Origin: Arthrobacter sp. 31Y
GTDB lineage: Bacteria > Actinomycetota > Actinomycetes > Actinomycetales > Micrococcaceae
Direction of reading: 5' to 3'
NCBI RefSeq assembly: GCF_000526335.1
Contig: NZ_JAFW01000001.1
Span: 682,001 to 746,000, forward strand
DNA: 64,000 nucleotides
How positions within the stretch are numbered: position 1 is the first letter of the stretch; every line of letters begins with the position of its first letter. Of this stretch, positions 8,837 to 17,342 are shown piece after piece. The translations under genes and the position numbers were made by a program. The notes under the pieces were generated by a model. It had not been told where the DNA came from. It worked only from the letters and a program-made list of their open reading frames with translations, and ran no database searches.

Positions 8837-9097
8837 TCAGGCCTCCACAGGCTTGATGGCGTGGATCCTGTCGAGTATTGAGTTCTTCAGGTTCTCCGGG
8901 GCGGATTCAGTGCACGAACGCTTCACCATGGTGCGGATGAGGCACTCAAGGTCATACTGCTCAGCACACTCCCCGCAGGTGTCCAGGTGCTGCTTGATCT
9001 CAGTGAGATCCTCGCGGGTCAATGCACCGTCGAGGTACTCGTAGATCCGCTGCATTCGCGTATCGTCGCAATCGCCCAATCCCTGGCAGTCGCTCAT
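8837..9097 (-). CDS. rsrA: Zinc-binding anti-sigma factor of SigH
   Basis: An 86-residue ZAS-family anti-sigma factor. The zinc motif H37-x3-C41-x2-C44 (HLDTCGEC) is intact, and additional cysteines at positions 4, 10, 52 and 62 could take part in the thiol switch. In Streptomyces (RsrA) and mycobacteria (RshA) the reduced zinc protein sequesters the sigma factor, and disulfide stress releases it. The ATG overlaps the sigH TGA (ATGA), so synthesis of the two is coupled. Confidence 0.93.
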   Translation of the reverse strand: MSDCQGLGDCDDTRMQRIYEYLDGALTREDLTEIKQHLDTCGECAEQYDLECLIRTMVKRSCTESAPENLKNSILDRIHAIKPVEA

Positions 9098-9801
9098 TTC
9101 TCTTTCTCCTGATTGTTGCTTCCGGCCGCGGCCTGGTCATCGGTTTGGGCCTTGAAGCCCCGTTCGGCGGCATAGTCCGCCAACATGTCCCGAAGCATCT
9201 TCCTGCCGCGGTGCAACCGTGACATGACCGTGCCGATCGGGGTGTTCATAATCTCTGAAATCTGCTTGTACGCGTACCCTTCAACATCCGCGAAGTACAC
9301 CGCCAGGCGGAATTCCTCAGGGATCGACTGCAAGGCGTTCTTCACGTCGGAGTCCGGGAGGTGATCCAAGGCCTCGGTCTCCGCCGACCGCAGGCCGGCC
9401 GAGGTATGCGACTCTGCCTTGGCCAGCTGCCAATCCTCGATCGTGTCCGAGTTGGACTGCAGCGGCTCCCGCTGCCGCTTCCGATAGAGGTTGATATAGG
9501 TGTTGGTGAGGATTCGGTACAGCCAGGCCTTGAGGTTGGTTCCCGGCTTGTACTGATGGAAAGCCGAAAACGCCTTGGTGTAGGCCTCTTGGACCAGATC
9601 TTCAGCGTCGGATGGGTTTCGCGCCATCCGCATTGCGGCCGAATACAGCTGGTCCACGTACTGCATGGCGTCACGTTCGAAGCGCGCCCGCCGCTGTTCG
9701 GGAGTCTCCGAAGCAGGATCGACGTCGTTTACCTCCACCGCGTCGTCATCCGCGCCGGCTGTCTGGTACGTGGCCGCTGCGGCCGGTTCAGTGGTGCTCA
9801 T
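9094..9801 (-). CDS. sigH: ECF sigma factor SigH/SigR, thiol-oxidative stress
   Basis: An ECF sigma factor. Region 2 contains [26 protein letters not shown] in register, then [24 protein letters not shown]; region 4 contains [26 protein letters not shown] and [16 protein letters not shown]. Chosen start 9801 gives 235 residues, but none of the candidate starts has a good ribosome site. The frame stays open upstream, with ATG at 9867 and TTG at 9909 (up to 271 residues), and the predicted promoter lies upstream of all of them. Streptomyces SigR also has a longer, unstable isoform, so dual starts are possible here. Translationally coupled to rsrA. Confidence 0.92.
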   Translation of the reverse strand: MSTTEPAAAATYQTAGADDDAVEVNDVDPASETPEQRRARFERDAMQYVDQLYSAAMRMARNPSDAEDLVQEAYTKAFSAFHQYKPGTNLKAWLYRILTNTYINLYRKRQREPLQSNSDTIEDWQLAKAESHTSAGLRSAETEALDHLPDSDVKNALQSIPEEFRLAVYFADVEGYAYKQISEIMNTPIGTVMSRLHRGRKMLRDMLADYAAERGFKAQTDDQAAAGSNNQEKEK

Positions 9802-9961
9802 CGTTGCCAAGTCTACTGTCAGCTGCCGGGATTCCGGCTGCGTTCCATATCCAGGCTCCGGAAGCATCAACCGGTCTTTAACCAAAGTCAAAAAACCAAC
9901 TCCGTTCAACAGGCGGCATACACCATGCCGCGGTCCGGTCTCCGCCGCACCTGTGGTTCAC

Positions 9962-9987
9962 AACGGTTGCTGCCGGGTAAATATTCC
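9962..9987 (-). promoter_or_regulatory. SigH-type autoregulatory promoter
   Basis: On the minus strand GGAAT (9987-9983) is followed by exactly 18 bases and GTT (9964-9962), the canonical SigR/SigH promoter pattern. It points at sigH, matching the positive autoregulation known for this family. Confidence 0.8.
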
Positions 9988-10072
9988 GCAAAAGTGCAAG
10001 ACTAGAGCAGACTGCACCCCTTGAACACAACATTCATCGAACTAATGTGGCAAGCCATCCAGGAGGCAAGAC

Positions 10073-10588
10073 ATGTCTGTTATCCGTTTTCTCGCACGTC
10101 CCATGCTCGCGTCCAGCTTCGTCGTCGCAGGGCTGGACAAGCTCAGGAATGCGGACGACACTGCGAAGCAACTCTCGCCCGTCCTTCGTCGCGCCTCCGA
10201 ATCACTGCCTTTCAAAGCTGACGAAAAAACACTTGCGCGCTTGATCGGCGGAGCGCAGCTGGGAGCCGGAGCCCTCCTCGGGCTTGGCAAGCTATCCCGC
10301 TTCGCTGCTACGGTCCTGACCGTAACGTCAGCGTTGAACTCCTACGTTGAGTGGCGTTCTGCCGACATCAGCACCAAGGAAGGCCGCAGCGCCCGCAAGG
10401 CCCGGTTGCTGAAGAACATTTCCCTCACGGGCGGTGTCCTTCTGGCCTCTGTTGATACAGCAGGCCGTCCGAGCATCGCTTGGCGGGCAGAGCACTTGGC
10501 CGCCGATGCCAAGAAGGTGACAGGCAAGCAGATCAAGCGTGCAGATAAAGCAGTCCGCCAGGCCGTTGACAACGCAGTTGGAGCATAA
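10073..10588 (+). CDS. DoxX family membrane protein
   Basis: A 171-residue protein beginning IRFLARPMLASSFVVAGLDKLRN, the typical DoxX first helix with conserved AG-x-x-K, then LIGGAQLGAGALLGLGKLSRFAATVLTV. The C-terminal third (about 100-171) is Lys/Arg/Ala-rich and probably cytosolic. DoxX proteins have been tied to thiosulfate/quinone redox and, in mycobacteria, to a membrane complex resisting oxidative stress. It is divergent from sigH and lies six bases upstream of aroA, so it is probably co-transcribed with aroA. The ATG has GGAGG upstream. Confidence 0.82.
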   Translation: MSVIRFLARPMLASSFVVAGLDKLRNADDTAKQLSPVLRRASESLPFKADEKTLARLIGGAQLGAGALLGLGKLSRFAATVLTVTSALNSYVEWRSADISTKEGRSARKARLLKNISLTGGVLLASVDTAGRPSIAWRAEHLAADAKKVTGKQIKRADKAVRQAVDNAVGA

Positions 10589-10594
10589 GGAAGC

Positions 10595-11977
10595 ATGACC
10601 GGTACCACCGCCGCAAACACCGAATCACGTAAAACCGCCACCACGTTGCCGCTATGGCCCGCCCCTCACGCCAAGGGGCCAGTGGACGCAACAGTGGCGG
10701 TTCCCGGTTCAAAGTCGCTCACCAATCGGTTCCTGGTGTTGGCGGCTTTGGCGGATGGTCCCTCACGGTTGCGGGCCCCGCTTCATTCCCGCGACTCTGC
10801 CCTGATGATCCAAGCCCTCCAGCAGCTGGGCGCCACCGTCACTGAGGTACCCGGCGACGGCCACTTCGGCCCGGACCTGGAAATTACGCCACTGGACCCG
10901 GTCGCGTCCGGCCCTGAGGCGGCCATCGACTGCGGGCTCGCGGGTACCGTGATGCGGTTCGTTCCCCCCTTGGCTGCGCTGCGTAACGGCGTCACAGTCT
11001 TCGACGGCGACCCTCACGCCCGCAACCGGCCCATGGGGACCATCATCGAAGCCCTGATCGCCCTCGGCGTCCCGGTGGCAGCAGATGGCGGCAGGACGCC
11101 GTCGTCCCTTCCCTTCGCGGTAGAAGGTACCGGGGAGGTTCGGGGCGGTCACTTGGTAATTGACGCCAGCGCTTCATCGCAGTTCGTTTCCGCGTTGCTG
11201 CTGGTCGGCGCCCGGTTCGCGGAGGGTTTGCATCTGGAGCACGTGGGCAAGCCAGTTCCCAGCTTGGACCACATCACCATGACTGTGGAAGTCCTCCGCA
11301 GCGTCGGCGTCGTCGTGGACGATTCGGTGCCCAACCACTGGCGGGTCTCCCCCGGTCCCATCCGGGCTTTCGACCAGCGGATCGAACAGGACCTCTCCAA
11401 CGCAGGACCTTTCCTCGCCGCGGCGCTGGCCACCCGTGGCACCGTCCGCATTCCCAATTGGCCTGCCGGCACCACGCAAGTGGGCGATCAGTGGCGCACC
11501 ATCCTGGCTGCCATGGGAGCAGAGGTAACGTTCAAGGACGGAACCCTGACGGTGACCGGCGGGGCCGAGATCAAGGGTGCCGACTTCGATGAAACCAGCG
11601 AACTGGCACCCACTGTCGCCGCCTTATGCGCCTTGGCCACTGGGCCCTCGCGACTAACCGGGATTGCCCACCTCCGGGGCCACGAAACTGACCGGCTTGC
11701 CGCCCTGGTTGCCGAGATCAACGGGCTCGGAGGCGACGCTGAAGAAACTGCCGATGGCTTGGTGATCCGCCCGGCTGCGCTTCACGGTGGAGTGGTCCAC
11801 AGCTACGCCGACCACCGCATGGCCACTGCCGGGGCCATCCTTGGGCTCGCGGTCGAAGGCGTACAAGTTGAAGACATCGCCACGACCTCAAAGACCATGC
11901 CGGAGTTCCCACAAATGTGGGAGGCCATGCTGCAGCGAACCGATAACTCTGACGATCTTGATGAGGCCAGCAACTGA
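10595..11977 (+). CDS. aroA: 3-phosphoshikimate 1-carboxyvinyltransferase (EPSP synthase)
   Basis: A 460-residue shikimate-pathway enzyme joining PEP and shikimate-3-phosphate, the target of glyphosate. Motifs: [20 protein letters not shown] near residue 35; [35 protein letters not shown]; a C-terminal [11 protein letters not shown] and [15 protein letters not shown]. The 30-residue leader before the first conserved strand is longer than in enteric enzymes, a usual feature in actinobacteria. It sits between doxX and rsgA with gaps of six and two bases. Standing beside sigH and rsgA is conserved in actinobacteria. Confidence 0.96.
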   Translation: MTGTTAANTESRKTATTLPLWPAPHAKGPVDATVAVPGSKSLTNRFLVLAALADGPSRLRAPLHSRDSALMIQALQQLGATVTEVPGDGHFGPDLEITPLDPVASGPEAAIDCGLAGTVMRFVPPLAALRNGVTVFDGDPHARNRPMGTIIEALIALGVPVAADGGRTPSSLPFAVEGTGEVRGGHLVIDASASSQFVSALLLVGARFAEGLHLEHVGKPVPSLDHITMTVEVLRSVGVVVDDSVPNHWRVSPGPIRAFDQRIEQDLSNAGPFLAAALATRGTVRIPNWPAGTTQVGDQWRTILAAMGAEVTFKDGTLTVTGGAEIKGADFDETSELAPTVAALCALATGPSRLTGIAHLRGHETDRLAALVAEINGLGGDAEETADGLVIRPAALHGGVVHSYADHRMATAGAILGLAVEGVQVEDIATTSKTMPEFPQMWEAMLQRTDNSDDLDEASN

Positions 11978-11979
11978 CC

Positions 11980-13095
11980 ATGGGCCGTGACGCAAGCTCC
12001 TGGGACGAATCCGATGTCCGGATCCGTCCCAGTAAAAAAGGATCCAGGCCCCGCACCAAGGACCGCCCCAGCCACGATGACGCCGTGATTGGCAGGATCA
12101 TCACTGTGGACCGTGGACGGTACAGGGCAATTGTTGGCGAAGATTCCGCCGAAGAACGCATTGTTATTGCAGCTCGCGCCCGCGAACTGCGACGCAATCC
12201 CGTTGTCCCTGGCGACTTTGTGGCCTTGGTCGGGGACGTCTCAGGCTCGCCAGACACTCTGGCGCGCCTGGTCCGGGTGGAAGAGCGGAAGACGCTGCTT
12301 CGCCGCAGTGCTGACGATACCGACCCCATCGAACGGGTTGTCGTGGCCAATGCCGATCAGCTCGTTGTGGTTGTTGCTGCAGCCAACCCGGAACCGCGCA
12401 CCGGATTCATTGATCGTGCTCTGGTGGCAGCATACGACGCCGGCATTGAGCCGCTGCTGCTCATCACCAAGGCGGATGTCAAGGACCCGGCAGAACTCTT
12501 GGCCAATTACCTGAGCTTGGACTTTCCTGTGATCATCAGCCGCACCGCTGACTCCGAGGCCGGTGGCATCGATGCCCGCTCGGATGATGGACTCTCAGCC
12601 CGCCTGGACAAGGACGCGGTGTCCCAGCTGCGCTCACACCTCGGCGGAAAAGTCACCGTCATGCTCGGTCACTCCGGCGTGGGTAAATCCACTATGGTCA
12701 ACGCCCTGACAGGTGCAGAGCGCGCCACGGGCGGTGTCAACGCGGTGACTGGCCGGGGCAGGCACACCTCATCCTCGGCTTTGGCGCTCAAACTTGACGA
12801 TGCTCCCTCTGGCAGCTGGATTATCGACACTCCCGGTATCCGTTCCTTCGGCTTGGCGCATGTGGACCCGGACCGGATTCTGCATTCGTTCCCGGATCTT
12901 GAGCCCGGCACGGAGACCTGCGACCGCGGCTGCAAGCATGGCGCCAACGCCACAAACTGCGGTTTGGATGCATGGGTGAACGATGGCCATGCCGGCCCAT
13001 CAGGGGTGGCACGATTGGCCTCCCTGCGCCGCTTGCTGGGTGCAGACCCAAGGCTCGAGGCGAAAGAGACCAAGGAACTGGGAACCGTCAACTAG
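11980..13095 (+). CDS. rsgA: Ribosome small-subunit-dependent GTPase RsgA
   Basis: A 371-residue circularly permuted GTPase that assists late 30S maturation. An N-terminal OB-fold (about residues 20-100) precedes the permuted G motifs: G4 ITKADV, then G1 GHSGVGKST and G3 DTPGIRSFG. A C-terminal zinc motif C-x4-C-x-H-x6-C (CDRGCKHGANATNC) follows. All motifs are intact. The start ATG is two bases after the aroA stop. The first 25 residues are basic and probably disordered. Confidence 0.95.
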   Translation: MGRDASSWDESDVRIRPSKKGSRPRTKDRPSHDDAVIGRIITVDRGRYRAIVGEDSAEERIVIAARARELRRNPVVPGDFVALVGDVSGSPDTLARLVRVEERKTLLRRSADDTDPIERVVVANADQLVVVVAAANPEPRTGFIDRALVAAYDAGIEPLLLITKADVKDPAELLANYLSLDFPVIISRTADSEAGGIDARSDDGLSARLDKDAVSQLRSHLGGKVTVMLGHSGVGKSTMVNALTGAERATGGVNAVTGRGRHTSSSALALKLDDAPSGSWIIDTPGIRSFGLAHVDPDRILHSFPDLEPGTETCDRGCKHGANATNCGLDAWVNDGHAGPSGVARLASLRRLLGADPRLEAKETKELGTVN

Positions 13096-13150
13096 TCGTT
13101 GCCGGCTTCACCTCCCCACTGCAGCGAACGTTTCAGGATAGTTTGGTGGC

Positions 13151-13963
13151 ATGACCCAACCCGTTTCCACCTACAACGATGACCTGCGCCTTGCCCATGT
13201 CCTCGCTGATTCAGTCGACGCCCAGACCATGGACCGCTTCAAGGCACTGGACCTGCAGATCGAAACCAAGCCCGACCTCACGCCGGTTACCGACGCTGAC
13301 AAGGCCGCTGAGGAAGCAATCCGCGGCCAATTGTCCCGTTCACGTCCGCGGGACGCGGTCCTCGGCGAGGAGTTCGGCAGCAGTGGACACGGTTCGCGTC
13401 GTTGGATCATCGACCCCATTGACGGAACCAAGAACTTCGTCCGCGGCGTCCCGGTGTGGGCAACGCTGATCGCCCTCGTGGACGAAGGTGAACCCGTGGT
13501 GGGCGTAGTCAGCGCTCCCGCCTTGGGCAAGCGTTGGTGGGCTGCCAAGGACATGGGCGCATACATGGGCCGCTCCCTCGCCTCGGCAACGCGTCTCAAG
13601 GTGTCAAATGTCTCCAGCCTGGCTGATGCCTCGATGTCATATTCCAGCCTTTCGGGGTGGAAGGAACGCGGCAACCTGGAGGAATTCATGGGGCTCACCG
13701 AAGACATCTGGCGCACACGCGCCTACGGTGACTTCTGGTCATACTGCCTCGTGGCCGAGGGCGCGGTTGATATCGCCTGCGAGCCAGAGTTGAACCTCTA
13801 CGACATGGCAGCCCTTGTCCCCATCGTCACTGAGGCCGGCGGCCGCTTCACGTCCTTGGAGGGCGAAGACGGCCCCTTTGGCGGCAATGCCTTGGCCACG
13901 AACTCGATCCTGCACTCGGAGGTCCTCAAGCGGCTGAACCCCGGGCTGGACGACCTTCTTTAG
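13151..13963 (+). CDS. hisN: Histidinol-phosphatase, inositol-monophosphatase type
   Basis: A 270-residue Mg-dependent phosphatase of the IMPase family. The metal-binding GEEFGSSG and [15 protein letters not shown] motifs are present, as is the C-terminal [31 protein letters not shown]. In actinobacteria this subgroup is usually HisN, which dephosphorylates L-histidinol phosphate; a general inositol or sugar phosphatase is the alternative. It follows rsgA after 55 bases and ends in a terminator, closing the doxX-aroA-rsgA-hisN run. Confidence 0.88.
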   Translation: MTQPVSTYNDDLRLAHVLADSVDAQTMDRFKALDLQIETKPDLTPVTDADKAAEEAIRGQLSRSRPRDAVLGEEFGSSGHGSRRWIIDPIDGTKNFVRGVPVWATLIALVDEGEPVVGVVSAPALGKRWWAAKDMGAYMGRSLASATRLKVSNVSSLADASMSYSSLSGWKERGNLEEFMGLTEDIWRTRAYGDFWSYCLVAEGAVDIACEPELNLYDMAALVPIVTEAGGRFTSLEGEDGPFGGNALATNSILHSEVLKRLNPGLDDLL

Positions 13964-14005
13964 ACCTTCCCCGCCTCGCTCATCAGACGATCAACGGAAT
14001 TTTCG

Positions 14006-14039
14006 ACGGCGGAGGCCCTCTTTGAGGCGCCTCCGCCGT
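14006..14039 (+). terminator. Intrinsic terminator after hisN
   Basis: ACGGCGGAGGC (14006-14016) and GCCTCCGCCGT (14029-14039) form an 11-bp GC-rich stem with a 12-base loop and the T-rich tail TCTTTATT. Confidence 0.8.
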
Positions 14040-14143
14040 TCTTTATTCGGCTAAGTGGGCAATTGCCATTCCACGTAACAAAGGGCTTAACAAAGGGCAG
14101 CGGCTTTGGAGGGGCGCCCGGACGTGCCTTAGCCTTTTTTACA

Positions 14144-14262
14144 GGTCACGAGTGCCAGCGCTAAACCCCGGTTTGCTGGCCGGCAACCCTCCATTCGCGG
14201 TGGGGTGCCCCGGGTGACGACCCGGCCGGTCCGGAACGGATGCGGCAAGCGCGGATCCCCCT
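14144..14262 (+). promoter_or_regulatory. SAM-IV riboswitch
   Basis: The core signature of the actinobacterial SAM-IV class is present: GGTCACGAGTGCCAGCG, a CCCCGGTTTGCTGGCCGG region, GCAACCCTCC, GCGGTGGGGTGCC, then GGGTGACGACC closing the long-range stem, followed by GCGGCAAGCGCGGATCC for the pseudoknot. The last hairpin (GGATCCCCC / GGGGGTCC, 14253-14272) lies directly before the GAGTGAGG ribosome site, so control is probably at translation initiation. It precedes the class V aminotransferase. Confidence 0.88.
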
Positions 14263-14289
14263 ATGGGGGTCCCTCTTGAGTGAGGTCCC

Positions 14290-15699
14290 ATGAGCACTGT
14301 CACGTTCAACTCAAACACCCTTCCGTCTTTCGTTGAGGATTCCATTACAGAGGCGGCTGCGGCGGCACGTCCGCTCGCTGCGGTCACAGGCGCCGAGCTG
14401 CAGGCTCCACTGATTCAGGGTGGGCACGTCCGCTATGCCAACCTCGACTACGGTGCATCGGCTCCTGCCCTGACCATTGTCTCGGCCTATCTCAACGAGG
14501 TCCTTCCTTATTACGCCAGCGTTCACCGGGGAGCCGGGTACGCCTCCCAAATCAGCACCTCGGTGTACGAGAACTCGCGGAACATCGTCCGGGATTTCGT
14601 CGGCGGCCGGCCTGATGATTCCGTGATCTTCACACGCAACACCACGGACTCCTTGAACCTCCTAGCCGGATGCCTGCCGCAGGTGGACGGCGAATTCACG
14701 GGGGAGGTCCTCTACCTGGACATCGAGCACCACGCCAACCTGCTTCCCTGGCAAGGAGTTCCCCACCGGAGCGTCGTTGCGGCACCGACCTTGGCCGAAA
14801 CACTGGACAAGCTCCGTGCCGAGCTTGCCCAAGGCGGGGTCAGCCTGCTGGCCATCACCGGCGCCTCGAACGTCACCGGTGAAATCCTCCCCATCGCCCG
14901 GATTGCTTCGCTTGCCCACGAATACGGTGCAAGAATCGTGGTGGACGCCGCCCAGCTCGCACCACACCGCCGAATCAACATCACCGAGGCTGACGTCGAT
15001 TACGTTGTCTTCTCCGGTCACAAGCTCTATGCCCCCTTTGGCGCTGGCGTTGTGGTGGGCCGTCCGGACTGGCTCGACGCCGGGACTCCGCACCTGGCCG
15101 GGGGCGGCGCAGTTCGTGAAGCCCGTTTGGACTCGGTCAGCTGGGCCGCGGGACCCGCGCGACACGAGGGCGGCTCCCCCAATGTGCTGGGTGCCGCGAC
15201 ACTCGCCCGGGCCACCCAAGTGCTGGCAGGGCTGGACCAGGACGCGTGGCACGCCCATGAAGCCGCCATCCGCGCTTACCTGGTGACGGGCCTGGAGGCG
15301 ATCGACGGCGTGACGGTGCACAAGATCTTCAGTGACTCGCTGGACACCATCGGTGTGGTGAACTTCTCCGTAGAGGGATTCGACGCCGGTTTGGTTGCCG
15401 CTTATCTCGCGGCAGAGCACGGTGTGGGCCTGCGTGACGGCCGCTTCTGCGCGCACCCGCTCCTCAAGCGCCTCGGCCTTCCCTCGGGATCCTTGCGTGC
15501 CAGCTTCGGAGTCGGCTCCCGGTTGGAGGATGCCACCAGACTGCTTGCAGGCATCGAAGGGCTCAAGCGCGACGGACTTGGCTGGGACTACGTGGTGGAC
15601 GAGGGGCGCTGGGTTCCGGCCAACGACCACCGCAGCTACCCCGAGTGGGCACCGAACACTCCGGGCACTGCGGGCGCAGCTCCTTGCACTGTCGACTAG
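14290..15699 (+). CDS. Class V aminotransferase / cysteine desulfurase-like PLP enzyme under SAM-IV control
   Basis: A 469-residue fold-type I PLP enzyme. Family features are YANLDYGASAPAL, VHRGAGYASQISTSVYENSR, FTRNTTDSLNLLA, and the PLP lysine in VVFSGHKLYAPFGAGVVVG. The C-terminus contains GLRDGRFCAHPLL, whose Cys could be the persulfide-forming residue of a desulfurase. The upstream SAM-IV riboswitch ties the enzyme to sulfur amino acid metabolism: expression should fall when SAM is high. Reaction is not determined by sequence; cysteine desulfurase or C-S lyase are candidates. A class II-like desulfurase partner (SufE/SufU) is not nearby. Confidence 0.88.
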   Translation: MSTVTFNSNTLPSFVEDSITEAAAAARPLAAVTGAELQAPLIQGGHVRYANLDYGASAPALTIVSAYLNEVLPYYASVHRGAGYASQISTSVYENSRNIVRDFVGGRPDDSVIFTRNTTDSLNLLAGCLPQVDGEFTGEVLYLDIEHHANLLPWQGVPHRSVVAAPTLAETLDKLRAELAQGGVSLLAITGASNVTGEILPIARIASLAHEYGARIVVDAAQLAPHRRINITEADVDYVVFSGHKLYAPFGAGVVVGRPDWLDAGTPHLAGGGAVREARLDSVSWAAGPARHEGGSPNVLGAATLARATQVLAGLDQDAWHAHEAAIRAYLVTGLEAIDGVTVHKIFSDSLDTIGVVNFSVEGFDAGLVAAYLAAEHGVGLRDGRFCAHPLLKRLGLPSGSLRASFGVGSRLEDATRLLAGIEGLKRDGLGWDYVVDEGRWVPANDHRSYPEWAPNTPGTAGAAPCTVD

Positions 15700-15770
15700 A
15701 AACAGTGGCGTCCAGAGGCAATGCGGTAAATTCGTAGGGTACTTTTAGCCACCCTCTGAAGGAGTTCTGC

Positions 15771-16601
15771 GTGTCCCTGCCCTCCCAGGGCGCCGCAAGC
15801 GATGCGGCCGGCATCCCCGGACCAGCCGGACCGCGTGGCCCCAAGCTACATGCCACCCGCAGGCTCGAACTTGGCCAGAGCTTTCAGGACGGCGGAGAAC
15901 ATTACCACCGCGTGCGCCCGGGTTATCCCGCGGATTCAGTGGACTGGCTCGTTCTGCCGGGGGCACAATCTGCGGCTGACCTCGGTGCGGGCACAGGCAA
16001 GTTCACGGCACTTCTCGTGGAACGCGGACTGGAGGTTGCCGCCGTCGATCCTTCCACGGACATGCTGGAGCAACTGCACAAGGCCTACCCCCACGTCAAT
16101 GCCCAGGAGGGAACGGCAGAGGCAACTGGACTGGCGGACTCAGCATTCGACGTCGTCAGTGTTGCCCAAGCCTGGCATTGGTGCGAACCCTTCGCAGCGA
16201 GCACGGAGATCGCCCGGATCCTGCGGCCACACGGAGTCCTGGGGCTGATCTGGAATCAGCTGGACACTTCAATCCCCTGGGTGCACCGGCTTTCGCGCAT
16301 CATGCATGCGGGCGATGTCCATAAGCCCGGATTCAGGCCAGTCATCGGCCCTGAGTTCAGCGGCCTGGAATGCCACCTGACCACGTGGGAGGATGCGGTG
16401 ACGCCGGAGGACATCATGGAACTCACCAAATCCCGCAGCTACTATCTCCGCGCTAACGACGCCACCCGCGCCAAGGTCATGGGGAACCTGACGTGGTACC
16501 TGTATGACCACCTTGGTCATGCCTACGGCGAAACCATCGGTTTGCCCTACATGACGCAAACCTGGCGGGCATTCAAGGTTCAAGGTTCAGCGCCACGGTA
16601 G
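15771..16601 (+). CDS. Class I SAM-dependent methyltransferase
   Basis: A 276-residue methyltransferase with motif I ADLGAGTGKFTALLVERGLEV and the following acidic VDPSTDML, then AEATGLADSAFDVVSVAQAWHW in register (methyltransferase 11 pattern). A 30-residue Gly/Ala/Pro-rich leader precedes the fold. Start GTG 15771 has GAAGGAG upstream. It is 71 bases after the riboswitch-controlled aminotransferase; it may be in the same transcript, but this is not certain. Substrate unknown. Confidence 0.85.
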   Translation: MSLPSQGAASDAAGIPGPAGPRGPKLHATRRLELGQSFQDGGEHYHRVRPGYPADSVDWLVLPGAQSAADLGAGTGKFTALLVERGLEVAAVDPSTDMLEQLHKAYPHVNAQEGTAEATGLADSAFDVVSVAQAWHWCEPFAASTEIARILRPHGVLGLIWNQLDTSIPWVHRLSRIMHAGDVHKPGFRPVIGPEFSGLECHLTTWEDAVTPEDIMELTKSRSYYLRANDATRAKVMGNLTWYLYDHLGHAYGETIGLPYMTQTWRAFKVQGSAPR

Positions 16602-16610
16602 GCTTGGGGT

Positions 16611-17324
16611 GTGAAGACCAGTACGCCCTCCTCCTCAATTGAGGACTACGTCAAGGTCATCTACTCCTACACGGAGTGGCAGGACAAGCCAATTACGTCG
16701 TCCCAGCTCGCCCAGCGCTTGGGAGTGGCCAATTCATCAGTGTCCGAGATGGTGCGCAAGCTGAAGGACCAAGGCTTGGTTGACCACCAACCCTACAGCG
16801 CCATCCGACTCACCTCAGATGGCATGCGCCTCGCGCTGTCCATGGTGCGCCGACACCGCCTCATCGAGACGTACCTGGTGGAGGAACTTGGCTATAGCTG
16901 GGACGAAGTCCACGACGAAGCCGAGATGTTGGAACATGCGGTGTCCGATACGTTCATCGAACGCATGTCTGCCAAACTTGGCCATCCTGTCCGGGACCCG
17001 CACGGGGACCCGATTCCTTCGGCCGACGGTTCAGTTGAGCTGCCGCACGCCTACCGAATGATCGAGTTGGATAAGGGCCACTCGGGCCGCATCACGCGGA
17101 TCAGTGACGAGAATCCTGACCTCCTCCGGTACCTTGCCTCGGAAGAGATCGCCTTGGACGCGCCGGTTGAAGTGGTGGGACGTAAACCCTTCGGTGGTGC
17201 CCTGGTGGTGCGCATCGGCAGCGGAGCCCAAGGGCGCGAGTTCGATCTCGCGGACGAAGTCACCTCAGCCTTGTGGGTCCAGAGCGCCGAAACACACGAA
17301 GGATGTGTTCTTCCAGCCCGGTGA
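16611..17324 (+). CDS. DtxR/MntR-type metal-dependent transcriptional regulator
   Basis: A 237-residue regulator. N-terminal winged helix: SIEDYVKVIYSYTEWQD, SQLAQRLGVANSSVSEMVRKL and DGLVDHQPY-like wing. Dimer and metal-binding region: RRHRLIETYLVEELGYSWDEVHDEAEMLEHAVSD in register, with the E-x-x-x-L-E-H pattern typical of DtxR/MntR. A C-terminal FeoA/SH3-like domain covers about residues 150-237. The Glu/His ligands are intact, so it should bind Mn or Fe. GTG start with weak site; nine bases follow the methyltransferase. Converges on the MFS gene with only 18 bases between. Confidence 0.88.
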   Translation: MKTSTPSSSIEDYVKVIYSYTEWQDKPITSSQLAQRLGVANSSVSEMVRKLKDQGLVDHQPYSAIRLTSDGMRLALSMVRRHRLIETYLVEELGYSWDEVHDEAEMLEHAVSDTFIERMSAKLGHPVRDPHGDPIPSADGSVELPHAYRMIELDKGHSGRITRISDENPDLLRYLASEEIALDAPVEVVGRKPFGGALVVRIGSGAQGREFDLADEVTSALWVQSAETHEGCVLPAR

Positions 17325-17342
17325 GCCCAAGCGCGCTTGAGG

